This document shows positions 40,053 through 49,148 of a stretch of 64,000 nt of DNA, piece after piece. Each line of letters starts with the position of its first letter. The first letter of the stretch is position 1. Below the pieces are notes generated by a model. It was given only the letters and a program-made list of their open reading frames with translations. It had not been told where the DNA came from and made no database searches. The position numbers were made by a program, and so were the translations under genes. The DNA comes from Coriobacteriaceae bacterium (lineage in GTDB: Bacteria; Actinomycetota; Coriobacteriia; Coriobacteriales; Coriobacteriaceae): positions 115,475 to 179,474 of the forward strand of contig CABIZD010000004.1 in the NCBI GenBank assembly GCA_902363125.1, written 5' to 3'.

Positions 40053-42695
40053 CTACAGCGCGCCGGAACCGGCTTGCATCATGCCGCCGGGGCCCGAGGT
40101 CACGCCGCCGCTCACGGGCGCGGCGTTGCCGGTGTGCGGTGCCGCCGGGGCGGTATCGCCACCGAGCGTGCCCGCCTGACGCGGTGCCGGGATCTCGCCC
40201 GTGCCGTGGCTAAAGACAAACTTGCCATCGGCCACGTCGCACAGGACGGTATCGCCCTCGCCCCACTCGCCGGCCAGGAGCTCCTCGGACAGCGGGTCCT
40301 CGATGAGCTTTTGAATGGCGCGGCGCAGCGGACGCGCACCGTTGGTGAGGTCGGTGCCCTCGGCCACGATCTTGTCATAGGCCGCATCGGTGAGCTTGAT
40401 GTTCATGCCGTTGGCAATCAAACGCTGACGCAGATCGTCCACCAGCAGGTGCGCAATCTTGGTGAGATTCTCGCCCGAGAGCTTCTGGAACACCACAATA
40501 TCGTCGATACGATTGAGCAGCTCGGGGCGGAACAGGCGCTTGAGCTCGCCCATCGCACGGCCGCGGATCTCGCTCGACGTGAGACCCTGCTCACCGGTGG
40601 TGCCAAAACCGACGCTCGCATCCTGCGCGATCTCGCGGGCGCCCACGTTGGACGTCATGATGATCACGGTATTGCGGAAGTCGACCGTCTTGCCCTGGCT
40701 ATCGGTCAGGCGGCCCTCCTCCAGCACCTGCAACAAAATGTTGAAGATGTCGGGGTGTGCCTTCTCGATCTCGTCGAACAGCACGACCGAGTACGGATGA
40801 CGGCGAACGGCCTTGGTGAGCTGACCGCCCTCGTCGTGGCCCACGTAACCCGGAGGGCTACCGATGAGCTTGGAGACCTCGAACTCGCTGCCGAACTCCG
40901 ACATGTCGAAGCTGATGAGCGCGTCCTTGCTGCCAAAGAGGTACTCGGCGAGCGTCTTGGCGAGCTCGGTCTTGCCTGTGCCGGTGGGACCCAGGAAGAT
41001 AAAGCTGCCGCCGGGACGACGCGGGTCCTTGAGCGGCGAGCGGCTGCGGCGCACGGCCTTGGCGACGGCCTCGACTGCCTCATCCTGGCCGATGATGCGC
41101 GTCTTGAGCACGCTTTCGGTCTGCAGCAGGCGCCGGCTCTCGCTCTCGGTGAGCGAGGAAACCGGCACGCCAGAGGTCACGGACACGATGTCGGCAATCT
41201 GACTCACATCGATGGTGAGCGGGCTGGCGTCGAGCTCAGCGGTCCAGGCAGCCTTGGCCTCGGCGAGCTCAATCTCGGCGGCCTTCTGCTGCTCGGTAAT
41301 CTCGGCGGCCTTGTTCATGTCGTCGCCCTCGGTGGCCTCCTGCGCGGCGGCCTTGAGCTCCTCTATGCGATGCTCGGCCTCGCGCACCGGCTCGGGCGCG
41401 CGATTCGCGGCGATGCGAGCGCGGGCACCGGCCTCGTCGATGAGGTCGATGGCCTTATCGGGCAGGAAGCGATCCTGGATGTAGCGGTTGGAAAGGTTCG
41501 CGGCGGCCTCGATAGCACCCTGCGTATAGCGCACATGGTGATGCTCCTCGTAGCGCGGCTTGAGTGCGGTCAGGATCTTGACCGTGTCCTCGACGCTCGG
41601 CTCCTCGACATCGATGGTCTGGAAGCGACGCTCGAAGGCCGGGTCCTTGGTGAGGTACTTGCGGAATTCCTCGGCCGTGGTGGCACCGATAATCTGAAAG
41701 GCACCGCGCGCGAGCACGGGTTTGAGCATGGAGCTCGCGTCGATGGAGCCCTCGGCAGAACCGGCACCGATGATGGTGTGCATCTCGTCGATAAACAGGA
41801 TGACGTCGTCGGCTTCGGTGGCCTCCTGAATCACGTTCTTGAGGCGCTCCTCAAACTCGCCGCGATACTTGGCGCCCGCCACGAGGCCCGGCAGGTCGAG
41901 CGTCCAGATATTCTGGTTCATGAGGTTCTCGGGCACGTTGCCGGCTGCAATCTGCTGAGCCAGGCCCTCGACGATGGCCGTCTTGCCCACGCCGGGGTCG
42001 CCCAGAATGAGCGGGTTGTTCTTGGTGCGGCGCGAAAGAATTTCCATCATACGCTGGACTTCCTTTTCGCGACCAATTACAGGGTCGAGCTCGCCGTCGC
42101 GCGCCTTCTGCGTGAGGTTGGTCGCGAACTGCTTAAGCGTATCGGTGCCACCCCCCTTTTGCTGAGAGGTATCCGAGCCGCTAAAGAACGGCAGGCCCGC
42201 ACCGGGACGACCAGCACCGGCGCCGGCGAGCGGACGCTTCTTGTCCTGGTCCTTGGCGGTGAGTTTCTCGATAGCCTTTTTGATGGAGGCGGACGACACA
42301 CCCAGGCGCATGAGGATGTCCATGGCCATGCCGTTGCCCTCTTCGACGATACCGATCAGCAAGTGCTCGGTCGACACGTAGGTCTGGTTGTTCTCGCGCG
42401 CCACGCGGAATGAACGCTCCATCACGCTAATGACGAGCGGCGTAAAGGCGAGCTTGGCCGCCTCGGTCTCCTCACTGGGCTCGGGAACCGTGGTCTGGAC
42501 CTCTTTGAGAGTATCCATGATGTCATCATAGGAGATGTCGAGCGAACGCAGCGCCTCGGCGGCAATGCCCTCGTCCTCCTTGGCAAGCGCGAGCAGCAGG
42601 TGCTCGGTGCCCACCTTATTTGAATGAAGATCGAGCGCTTCTTGCTTGGCCATGGACATGACCTTACGCGCACGATCGGTAAAACGGTCTAACAT
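40053..42695 (-). CDS. clpC: ATP-dependent Clp protease ATPase ClpC
   Basis: AAA+ unfoldase of 880 aa that feeds proteins into ClpP. Two N-terminal Clp-N repeats (about 15-145), D1 with Walker A GDPGVGKT (about 231-238) and [12 protein letters not shown], a UVR-containing middle domain (about 415-475), and D2 with GPTGTGKTE (about 568-576) and [12 protein letters not shown]. The last 45 residues are a Gly/Pro/Ala-rich tail. ATG at 42695 follows AGAGGAAC. The ctsR-mcsA-mcsB genes found ahead of clpC in Bacillus are absent, so it stands alone between a TetR gene and the TA locus. Confidence 0.96.
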   Translation of the reverse strand: MLDRFTDRARKVMSMAKQEALDLHSNKVGTEHLLLALAKEDEGIAAEALRSLDISYDDIMDTLKEVQTTVPEPSEETEAAKLAFTPLVISVMERSFRVARENNQTYVSTEHLLIGIVEEGNGMAMDILMRLGVSSASIKKAIEKLTAKDQDKKRPLAGAGAGRPGAGLPFFSGSDTSQQKGGGTDTLKQFATNLTQKARDGELDPVIGREKEVQRMMEILSRRTKNNPLILGDPGVGKTAIVEGLAQQIAAGNVPENLMNQNIWTLDLPGLVAGAKYRGEFEERLKNVIQEATEADDVILFIDEMHTIIGAGSAEGSIDASSMLKPVLARGAFQIIGATTAEEFRKYLTKDPAFERRFQTIDVEEPSVEDTVKILTALKPRYEEHHHVRYTQGAIEAAANLSNRYIQDRFLPDKAIDLIDEAGARARIAANRAPEPVREAEHRIEELKAAAQEATEGDDMNKAAEITEQQKAAEIELAEAKAAWTAELDASPLTIDVSQIADIVSVTSGVPVSSLTESESRRLLQTESVLKTRIIGQDEAVEAVAKAVRRSRSPLKDPRRPGGSFIFLGPTGTGKTELAKTLAEYLFGSKDALISFDMSEFGSEFEVSKLIGSPPGYVGHDEGGQLTKAVRRHPYSVVLFDEIEKAHPDIFNILLQVLEEGRLTDSQGKTVDFRNTVIIMTSNVGAREIAQDASVGFGTTGEQGLTSSEIRGRAMGELKRLFRPELLNRIDDIVVFQKLSGENLTKIAHLLVDDLRQRLIANGMNIKLTDAAYDKIVAEGTDLTNGARPLRRAIQKLIEDPLSEELLAGEWGEGDTVLCDVADGKFVFSHGTGEIPAPRQAGTLGGDTAPAAPHTGNAAPVSGGVTSGPGGMMQAGSGAL

Positions 42696-42732
42696 GCTAG
42701 TTCCTCTTAGACGAGCTAGTTTTTTCAAACGC

Positions 42733-42758
42733 AAAGCGCCGCCCCGCGGCAGCGCTTT
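42733..42758 (-). terminator. Hairpin between tetR and clpC
   Basis: AAAGCGCTGCC pairs with GGCGGCGCTTT around GCGGG; the minus-strand tail GCGTTTGAAAAAAC has few T. Either a weak terminator or a leader hairpin of clpC. Confidence 0.45.
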
Positions 42759-42892
42759 GGTCTCTTTACCCATATGGAGTATATGTTAACAGCTGGAGGA
42801 ATATCTATAAACCCGGCTCACATGAATGCAGGTTATGACCGCATCGCGGGACTCACCGCGCGATGCGCGACGGGCGCCCCGCAAGAGAAACC

Positions 42893-43582
42893 CTAGACGT
42901 CTTTCACCACGTCGGGACTCGTCGCACGCGATGCGCGATAGGCATCGGCCTCCTTGGAGACGCGTTCGAGCAGCTCGGATGTATCGACGCCCTCGACTTG
43001 CGCGACCGTTTCAACCGTCTGCATGGCGACCGCCCTCAGGTACGCGCACGCGCTGTCCCCCAGCTGCTCGAGGTCTATCTCCTCGCCGCCCTCCCGGGCA
43101 AAGCCGACCGCCATCACAAAGCCCATGATGCCCGAGACCAGAAAGCCCACCGCAAAGCTCGAATCTGCCTTGAGCTCTTCTCCGTCGGGGTGGACGATCT
43201 CTCTCACGCGGTCGATGATGATCGTATGGATGCCCTGCACGACCTGCTCGGCGGCACCCGCCCTCATGGTGATGACGATGCGCCGCAGTAGGCAGCGGAC
43301 GTCGCGCCGGTCGAACGCCGAAAGGTCGCCCTCGCTCGAAAAATGCCAGAGGGCATCGGTGATAAGCTCGTTATCCTGCAGCAGCTGGGTCATGGCGATG
43401 GCGACGAGTTCATCGAAATCGTGAAAATAGTAGTAAAACGTTCCGCGATTGCACTGGGCGGCGCGGGTCACCTCGCCAACCGACAGCTCGAAGATGCTGT
43501 TGTTCTCGATGAGCTCCCAAAACGCCTCGATGATACGGGTGCGCGCATCGGGCGCATCGGCGTCCTTACGCGGTCTCGCCAT
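42893..43582 (-). CDS. TetR-family transcriptional regulator
   Basis: A 229-aa repressor. The N-terminal 60 residues show the TetR helix-turn-helix (FELSVGEVTRAAQCNRGTFYYYFHDF), and the rest is a helical ligand-binding domain with a hydrophobic centre (AVGFLVSGIMGFVMAVGF). Its start (ATG at 43582) lies within the 3' end of the giant activase gene (17-bp overlap), so it is part of the same operon. The 21-bp palindrome before that operon is the likely target, giving autorepression released by a small ligand, perhaps an acyl-CoA or acid. Confidence 0.9.
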   Translation of the reverse strand: MARPRKDADAPDARTRIIEAFWELIENNSIFELSVGEVTRAAQCNRGTFYYYFHDFDELVAIAMTQLLQDNELITDALWHFSSEGDLSAFDRRDVRCLLRRIVITMRAGAAEQVVQGIHTIIIDRVREIVHPDGEELKADSSFAVGFLVSGIMGFVMAVGFAREGGEEIDLEQLGDSACAYLRAVAMQTVETVAQVEGVDTSELLERVSKEADAYRASRATSPDVVKDV

Positions 43583-46500
43583 GCGCCTCACCGCACCCCT
43601 GCGCCTTGGCGTTCATGATGAGCATCTGAAGACGGTTCTCCACGTTGGCGAAGCTCACGTCGGGATCGTAGTCGAGCGGCAGGAACTGCGCCGTGGGATA
43701 CTGCTCCTTGAGCGCATGGATGAGCCCGCGCCCCACGACATGGTTGGGCAGACACCCGAACGGCTGCAGGATCACGAAGTTGCGGCAGCCGCGCTTGGCG
43801 TGCTCGAGGATCTCCGCCGGAATCAGCACGCCCTCGCCCGCATCGAACGTATGGTGCAGGATCTTATCGCTCGCGCGCACGAGCTCGGGCATGCGCGTCG
43901 GCGGCTCGTAGAGCGGGCTCGCCGCGCCCAGGCGGTCGCAACGGTCGTGCGCGAGCTCGAACAGGTTGTCCGCCGTGGCGTACCAGGCCTTTTCGGGCAG
44001 CGACAGATCGACGTGGAACTCGCGCGACTGCGCATGCTTGTAGAAATAGGTCTTGCGGATCACGTCGGTCATGCGCGCCTCGATGACCTCGAGCCCGTTG
44101 TCCTCGAGGTAGCGCTCGATCTCGTGGTTGGCGCCGAGATGGAAATTGAGCAGGTACTCGCCCACGATGAGAACGGTCGGATGCGGGTTCGAGCGGTCGT
44201 ACGGAACGGCGTCCATGATCGCAAGCGCGCGTTTGAAGCCCGTCGCCTGGCCTCTCAGCCCGGAGCGCTCCATGCCCTCGATAACCTCATCGAGCGCGCG
44301 GTCGAACGCAGCGTCCGCCGCGCCCTTCTCGAGCTCGTAGGGACGGATGCGCCTAAGCATGGCCTCGAGGGCATCGATCATGGGAAGACCGTAGGCGATC
44401 TGGATGCTCGGGCCAAGGCCGAGCTTGAAGCCCGGATGCGCATTGTGGGCATCGACGTCGTCGTTGGTGAGCACCGGGACATAGTCGTATCCCGCGTCGT
44501 CGAGCGCGCGGCGCAGCAGGGGCATGTAGTGCGTCAAGCGGCAGTCGCCGATATACTTGCCAGTCACCACGGCGACGTCGTGCGGGTCGTACTTACCGCT
44601 CTTGAGTGCCGCGAGCGCCTCGCCGATCACGATTTGCGCGGGGAAGCAGATGTCGTTGTGCACATAGCGTTTGCCCAGGCGGATGGCATCCTCGCGCCCG
44701 ATATCAAGGGCCTCGGCGCGCACGCCCTGATTGCGCATCGCCGCGGTCATGAGCCTGCAGAACGCATGGGAGGTGTTGGGGACCAGCGCGATCTTGTCGT
44801 GCCGGTCGCGCTTGGTGTACTTGACCTTATACGGGTCGTCGAGCGGATGGACCGCGTGCACCCGGGCGCCCTCGGCACGCTCCTCCGCGCGACGACGGTT
44901 GACCGACTCGATAAACGAACGCACGCGAATGCCCATGGGACCGGCGACGTCGCTCTCATCGAGCTTGATCATCATCGGAACCTTGGAGCCCATCTCGCCC
45001 ATCATGCGCGCGATCTCGTCGGTGAGATACGCATCGTGGCCGCAGCCGAAGCTGCCCATCTGCACGAGCTCGAGCTCGGGCGTCGATGCGACGATGACCG
45101 CGCACGACAGCATGCGCGCATGGTAGTTGTTCACGATGTCGATGCGGCTGTTGGAAAGATCGACGTTGCAGACCCCCGGCACCGCATCGGGCGTCAGCAC
45201 GGGGATGCCGCGCTCAGAGAAGAGCTTGGGCAGCCCGTGGTTGACCAGCGGGTCGTTGTGGTACGGGCGCGAAGCGATCACCACCGCGTAGCCGCCGTCC
45301 TCGCGCACGTTCTCGAGCACCTGCCTGCCGCGCAGCTGCAGCTGGTTCTCAAACGTCTGCTGCGCGCGGTCCGCCTGCTCGGTCGCCTTGGCAACCAGGT
45401 CGGCATCGATATCGAAGGTCTCCTTGCACCACGCCTTGAGCTGGCGGTTTCGGTCGCCCTCGTCGTACCAGTGGAACAGCGGCGTATCGAACGGAACGCC
45501 GAAACGCTCCTCCGGGTTATCGGAATTGCGCATCACGTAGGGGTATCCCTTTACGACGGCGCACATCCACTCGCTGGTAGAGGCGGTGTTTTCGGTGGGC
45601 ACCGTCGTGATGATGGGCATGAAGATGCGGTCGACGCCGGCGTCGACGAGATTGCGGATGTGCCCGTGGACGAGCTTGGCCGGGAAGCACACGGTGTCGG
45701 ATGTGACGTGCGCCAGACCGCGCTCGTACATCGCCTTGGTGCTGCGTCCCGAGACGCGCACCTTAAAGCCGAGCGTGCTGAAGAACGTCGACCAGAACGG
45801 CATGGTGTCCCAGAACTCGAGCACACGGGGAATGCCGATCGTGACATCGCGCCCCCCGCTGACGGGAACCGTGGGGTACGACTCGAACAGCAGCTTCTCG
45901 CGGTCGACAAAGAGATTGGGGGCAGCCGCGGTCCGGTCGCGCCCCGTGCCGGGTGCCTGTGCCTCGCAAGCACCCTGCGGACGCAGCTCCTCCGCCGCGG
46001 GAACCTCGCGCACGAGCTCATCCCATGAGATGGCGCCGCCGCGCGGGCAGCGATTGCCCGTGACGTAAAGCGAGCCGTCGCCAAATGCCACGACCGCGCG
46101 CTGGCAGCGGTTGTTGCACCGACGGCAGGTAACGCCGCCGAACTCGCGATGCTCGAAGCGCTCCACGGCATCGAGCCCGATAAACGACGTGCCGGCGTCG
46201 CCCTTGCGGCATTCCTCGCGCGCGAGCAGGGCGATACCGATAGCGCCCATCAGCCCCGGGTGGGGCGCACGCGTGACGGGTTTGCCCAGATACTGCTCGA
46301 ATGCGCGCAGCACCGCGTCGTTTCGGAACGTGCCGCCCTGGACGACGACTTTGTCGCCCAGACGGTTGAGATTTGAAACGCGAATGACCTTGGTGAACAC
46401 GTTCTCGATAATCGAACGGCAGAGACCGGCCATGATGTCGCCCGGACCCTTACCGCGCCGCTGCTCGGAAACGACGCTGCTGTTCATGAACACCGTGCAG

Positions 46501-48005
46501 CGGCTGCCGAGAACGGCGGGGGCTTTGGACGAAAATGCCTCGGTCGCGATATCCTCAACGGCTATTCCGAGGTTTTTGGCAAAACCCTCGAGGAACGAGC
46601 CGCAGCCCGCAGAGCACGCCTCGTTGACGACGATATCGGTCAGCACGCCGTGGTTGAGCCAGATGGCCTTCATATCCTGTCCGCCGATGTCGAGCACGAA
46701 GGTCGCATCGGGAACGCATGCGCACGCGGCGCGGGCGTGCGCGACCGTCTCGACCGTATGGTAGTCGGCGTGGAACGCGCGCGCGAAAAGCTCCTCGCCG
46801 TATCCCGTGGTGCCCACGGCATCGATCGCAAGCGTGACTCCCGCTGTCTCCCAGCGGTTCTTCAAGCTGACAAGACCCTGTTGGGCGACGTCGAGCGGTC
46901 TGCCGTTATTAGACGCGTAGAACGAATCGACAAGCTCACCCGCCTCATCGACCAGGGCGAACTTGGTCGTCGTGCTCCCCGAATCGATACCGAGCGCCAC
47001 ACGCACCGTCTCTCCGGGCGCATACGCATCCGGACCCTTTGCCGGCGTCTCTTTGCCATGGCGTGCCGTAAAATCCGCCTGCTCGGCAGGTGTGGCAAAA
47101 AAGGGCTGGGCAAGACGTCCCTCCCCGCTTGCGGGCGCGACCGTCTCGAGCTTATCCAGCCGGACAAAAGCGTCGGGAAGGTCGATCGGTTGGGACGATG
47201 CGAACATGTCGGTCAGCGACAGGGCGGCACCGCGCGCGACCATGATCTGCGGATCGCGCGGGACGATAACCTGATCGTCCGATAGATTCAGTTGCTCCCG
47301 GAACACGCGGACCAGTGTGGGGTTGTAGGCGAGCGTACCGCCCTCGAAGATTACCGGCGGCTCGATGTCGATACCCTGGGCCAGACCGCCGATCGTTTGG
47401 CGGGCGACCGCGTGAAGCGCCGAAAGCGCCAGGTCGGTGGTAGGAATGCCCTCGTTGAGCAGCGGCTGGATATCGGTCTTTGCGTACACGCCGCAGCGGC
47501 CCGAGACCTCGTGGACGGTCGTTCCCCGGCTTGCGAGCTGCTCGAACTCGCCCGATTCGGTGCCGACCCCCATGAGCTTTGCCATCTCGTCGATAAATGC
47601 ACCGGTACCGCCTGCGCACGAGCCGTTCATGCGCATGTCGGCAACCTCGATGTCTCCCTTATCGTTGGTGCGGAAGAAGATCATCTTGGCGTCTTGGCCG
47701 CCCAGCTCGATGGCGCAGCGCGTCTGCGGATAGAACCTGCTGATCGCGAGCGCGTTGGCGACCACCTCCTGAACGTACGAGGCACCCAGCGCGGTCGCGA
47801 TATCGCGCGCACCCGAGCCGGTCACCGCAACGCGCAGTGACTCATGGGGAAAGCGCTCGGCGAGCTCGCCGAGCATGGCGCGCACGCTCGCTGTCTGACA
47901 CGCCCCGTGGCGGCGATATCCCCACCACGCCTCGGTCATATCCTCGTGCATCGCGTAAACTTTGGTCGTCGTCGACCCTACGTCCAGTCCTACTAGCAAC
48001 GCCAT
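43566..48005 (-). CDS. 2-hydroxyacyl-CoA dehydratase activase-related giant protein
   Basis: A 1479-aa protein with two ASKHA ATPase modules of the BcrAD/HgdC type: GLDVGSTTTKVYAM (about 6-19) and GIDSGSTTTKFALV (about 338-351). Each has the GGQD loop and a Cys motif (NGSCAGGTGAF and NEACSAGCGSF) that would hold a 4Fe-4S cluster. The C-terminal half is a DUF2229 part and an HgdB-like dehydratase part with many Cys (for example TCRRCNNRCQR near 625). Activases drive one electron with ATP into radical dehydratases. In this long form activator and partner are in one chain; its real substrate is unknown. ATG at 48005 follows GACGGAG. Confidence 0.88.
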   Translation of the reverse strand: MALLVGLDVGSTTTKVYAMHEDMTEAWWGYRRHGACQTASVRAMLGELAERFPHESLRVAVTGSGARDIATALGASYVQEVVANALAISRFYPQTRCAIELGGQDAKMIFFRTNDKGDIEVADMRMNGSCAGGTGAFIDEMAKLMGVGTESGEFEQLASRGTTVHEVSGRCGVYAKTDIQPLLNEGIPTTDLALSALHAVARQTIGGLAQGIDIEPPVIFEGGTLAYNPTLVRVFREQLNLSDDQVIVPRDPQIMVARGAALSLTDMFASSQPIDLPDAFVRLDKLETVAPASGEGRLAQPFFATPAEQADFTARHGKETPAKGPDAYAPGETVRVALGIDSGSTTTKFALVDEAGELVDSFYASNNGRPLDVAQQGLVSLKNRWETAGVTLAIDAVGTTGYGEELFARAFHADYHTVETVAHARAACACVPDATFVLDIGGQDMKAIWLNHGVLTDIVVNEACSAGCGSFLEGFAKNLGIAVEDIATEAFSSKAPAVLGSRCTVFMNSSVVSEQRRGKGPGDIMAGLCRSIIENVFTKVIRVSNLNRLGDKVVVQGGTFRNDAVLRAFEQYLGKPVTRAPHPGLMGAIGIALLAREECRKGDAGTSFIGLDAVERFEHREFGGVTCRRCNNRCQRAVVAFGDGSLYVTGNRCPRGGAISWDELVREVPAAEELRPQGACEAQAPGTGRDRTAAAPNLFVDREKLLFESYPTVPVSGGRDVTIGIPRVLEFWDTMPFWSTFFSTLGFKVRVSGRSTKAMYERGLAHVTSDTVCFPAKLVHGHIRNLVDAGVDRIFMPIITTVPTENTASTSEWMCAVVKGYPYVMRNSDNPEERFGVPFDTPLFHWYDEGDRNRQLKAWCKETFDIDADLVAKATEQADRAQQTFENQLQLRGRQVLENVREDGGYAVVIASRPYHNDPLVNHGLPKLFSERGIPVLTPDAVPGVCNVDLSNSRIDIVNNYHARMLSCAVIVASTPELELVQMGSFGCGHDAYLTDEIARMMGEMGSKVPMMIKLDESDVAGPMGIRVRSFIESVNRRRAEERAEGARVHAVHPLDDPYKVKYTKRDRHDKIALVPNTSHAFCRLMTAAMRNQGVRAEALDIGREDAIRLGKRYVHNDICFPAQIVIGEALAALKSGKYDPHDVAVVTGKYIGDCRLTHYMPLLRRALDDAGYDYVPVLTNDDVDAHNAHPGFKLGLGPSIQIAYGLPMIDALEAMLRRIRPYELEKGAADAAFDRALDEVIEGMERSGLRGQATGFKRALAIMDAVPYDRSNPHPTVLIVGEYLLNFHLGANHEIERYLEDNGLEVIEARMTDVIRKTYFYKHAQSREFHVDLSLPEKAWYATADNLFELAHDRCDRLGAASPLYEPPTRMPELVRASDKILHHTFDAGEGVLIPAEILEHAKRGCRNFVILQPFGCLPNHVVGRGLIHALKEQYPTAQFLPLDYDPDVSFANVENRLQMLIMNAKAQGCGEAHGETA

Positions 48006-48054
48006 AATGCTCCGTCTCTCGCATTTTTCCCGCTAGAGATATACCACTCTACGT

Positions 48055-48075
48055 AATACAACAGACTGTTGTATT
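48055..48075. promoter_or_regulatory. TetR-type operator of the activase operon
   Basis: A perfect palindrome: AATACAACAG, one centre base, then CTGTTGTATT, 50 bp before the activase start. It covers the -35 region of a possible promoter whose -10 is TATATC (48043-48038). TetR dimers bind sites of this size. Confidence 0.8.
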
Positions 48076-48087
48076 TAAACTCCGTAT

Positions 48088-48120
48088 AAAAAGCGGCTGC
48101 CGAAACGCTTCAGCAGCCGC
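48088..48120 (-). terminator. Terminator of the DUF2798 gene
   Basis: GCGGCTGC pairs with GCAGCCGC over a 12-nt loop, followed on the minus strand by TTTTTAT. Confidence 0.85.
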
Positions 48121-48286
48121 CGAATGCACCAACAGATTGTTCTGCGCGCTAGCACGTCGGGCAACGGAGCAGCACGGGCCCTCCGGTCATGCGCACCGCT
48201 CACGCCCGCGATGTCGCCGAGAGAGCTATCCACGCTTAGGGCTCCAACCAAGCAAGTCGCCCGCGCTCAGCAGATCCCTAAGCGAG

Positions 48287-48835
48287 CTACTCGCACTCAG
48301 GAGCCATAGCCTGCTCCAAGAGCTCGGCATGCTCCTCCTCGAAAACCGTCCCCACAGGGAAGGCGCGACGGAAGACGAAGCGGGAAATCGGACCGGCTAC
48401 CAAAAGGTTCCACGGCAGCGCCATCACAAAATTATGCGGGATGTTGATCATCCAGATCGCGGGCACGGAATACAGGTTCGCAAGGATGCCGCCGGGCATG
48501 TGCGTCAGACCCTCACAGGCACCGTACAGCGACATGATGATGACCATGGGAACGACCATGCAGGAGCTGACGGCGAGCGTCATGGCAAGTGGCGAGCTCT
48601 TGCCCGGCGTGACCAAGTACTTAAAGGCGAAACCCTTGGCGAGCGGGCTGGCGACGAACCAGTCGCAGCACATGGCAAAAATGTAGGCAACGGGGAAGCC
48701 GAGCCACGCAGTGGCAACGACCTCGCCGTTGATGGCCCCGTGCTGCAGGGCAACGTTGTAGATGCTCATCCAGAGCACCATGCAAAAGCACATGATAAAG
48801 GTGAACAGCAGGCTCTCTCGTTTGTTGATAGGCAT
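48287..48835 (-). CDS. DUF2798 membrane protein
   Basis: Small integral membrane protein of 182 aa with about four hydrophobic helices. The two similar halves (ESLLFTFIMCFCMVLWMSIYN and SSPLAMTLAVSSCMVVPMVI) each match the DUF2798 repeat, which often occurs once in a smaller protein. Function not known. The start at 48835 is chosen because AAAGGA lies ahead and the protein then begins with MPINKRES. A 20-residue longer frame is open but lacks a ribosome site. It is separated from thrE by hairpin repeats and has its own terminator. Confidence 0.8.
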   Translation of the reverse strand: MPINKRESLLFTFIMCFCMVLWMSIYNVALQHGAINGEVVATAWLGFPVAYIFAMCCDWFVASPLAKGFAFKYLVTPGKSSPLAMTLAVSSCMVVPMVIIMSLYGACEGLTHMPGGILANLYSVPAIWMINIPHNFVMALPWNLLVAGPISRFVFRRAFPVGTVFEEEHAELLEQAMAPECE

Positions 48836-48883
48836 GAAGGGCAGATTCCTTTCTGTGTTACGCCGCGGCACCACGCAACAAAA

Positions 48884-48930
48884 ACGGGCGGGCAAGATGG
48901 AGCTGTTGGGACTTCATCTCGCCCGCCCGT
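48884..48930 (-). terminator. Long hairpin upstream of the DUF2798 gene
   Basis: ACGGGCGGGCAAGATG pairs with CATCTCGCCCGCCCGT (one mismatch), 15-nt loop, minus-strand tail TTTTTGTTG. It probably ends transcription arriving from thrE. Confidence 0.75.
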
Positions 48931-49044
48931 GTTACGCGCGTCTGCGACTACTTATGTGGTGGAACTACCCTAACACGAACGGCGCGCGCTTCGTAAGCGT
49001 TGAGTTTGTGGAGATGCAGGGCACCGATAATCCCCCGACCCCAT

Positions 49045-49112
49045 AAGTTGCGGTGGAATACGGACTGTTTTGACCCTTTAAGCAGCAATTCAGTCCCTAT
49101 TTCACCGCAACT
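49045..49112. repeat. 22-bp inverted repeat downstream of thrE
   Basis: Arms 49045-49066 and 49091-49112 match in 20 of 22 positions (AGTTGCGGTG.. with ..CACCGCAACT), with a 24-nt loop. No gene lies in the 313-bp gap 48836-49148, which holds three hairpins. Confidence 0.8.
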
Positions 49113-49115
49113 CAT

Positions 49116-49148
49116 TTGGTGCAAAGTAACCTGTCCCCCTTGTACCAA
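49116..49148. repeat. GGGACAGG-type hairpin after thrE
   Basis: TTGGTGCAA pairs with TTGTACCAA (one mismatch) around AGTAACCTGTCCCCC, the inverse of GGGGGACAGGTTA. It ends at the thrE stop codon. Confidence 0.65.

Noticed and set aside
43449..46028. Long plus-strand open frame opposite the activase gene
   Set aside because: An antisense shadow of GC-rich coding DNA, full of His/Arg/Val-rich low-complexity sequence. Similar shadows at 987-2216, 4966-6408, 30652-32241, 37691-38938, 39846-42413, 59605-61251 and 61724-63247 were left out for the same reason.
48121..48286. Gene in the gap after the activase operon
   Set aside because: Open frames here have no ribosome site; only a GCTTAGGG inverted pair (about 48230 and 48280) was seen.
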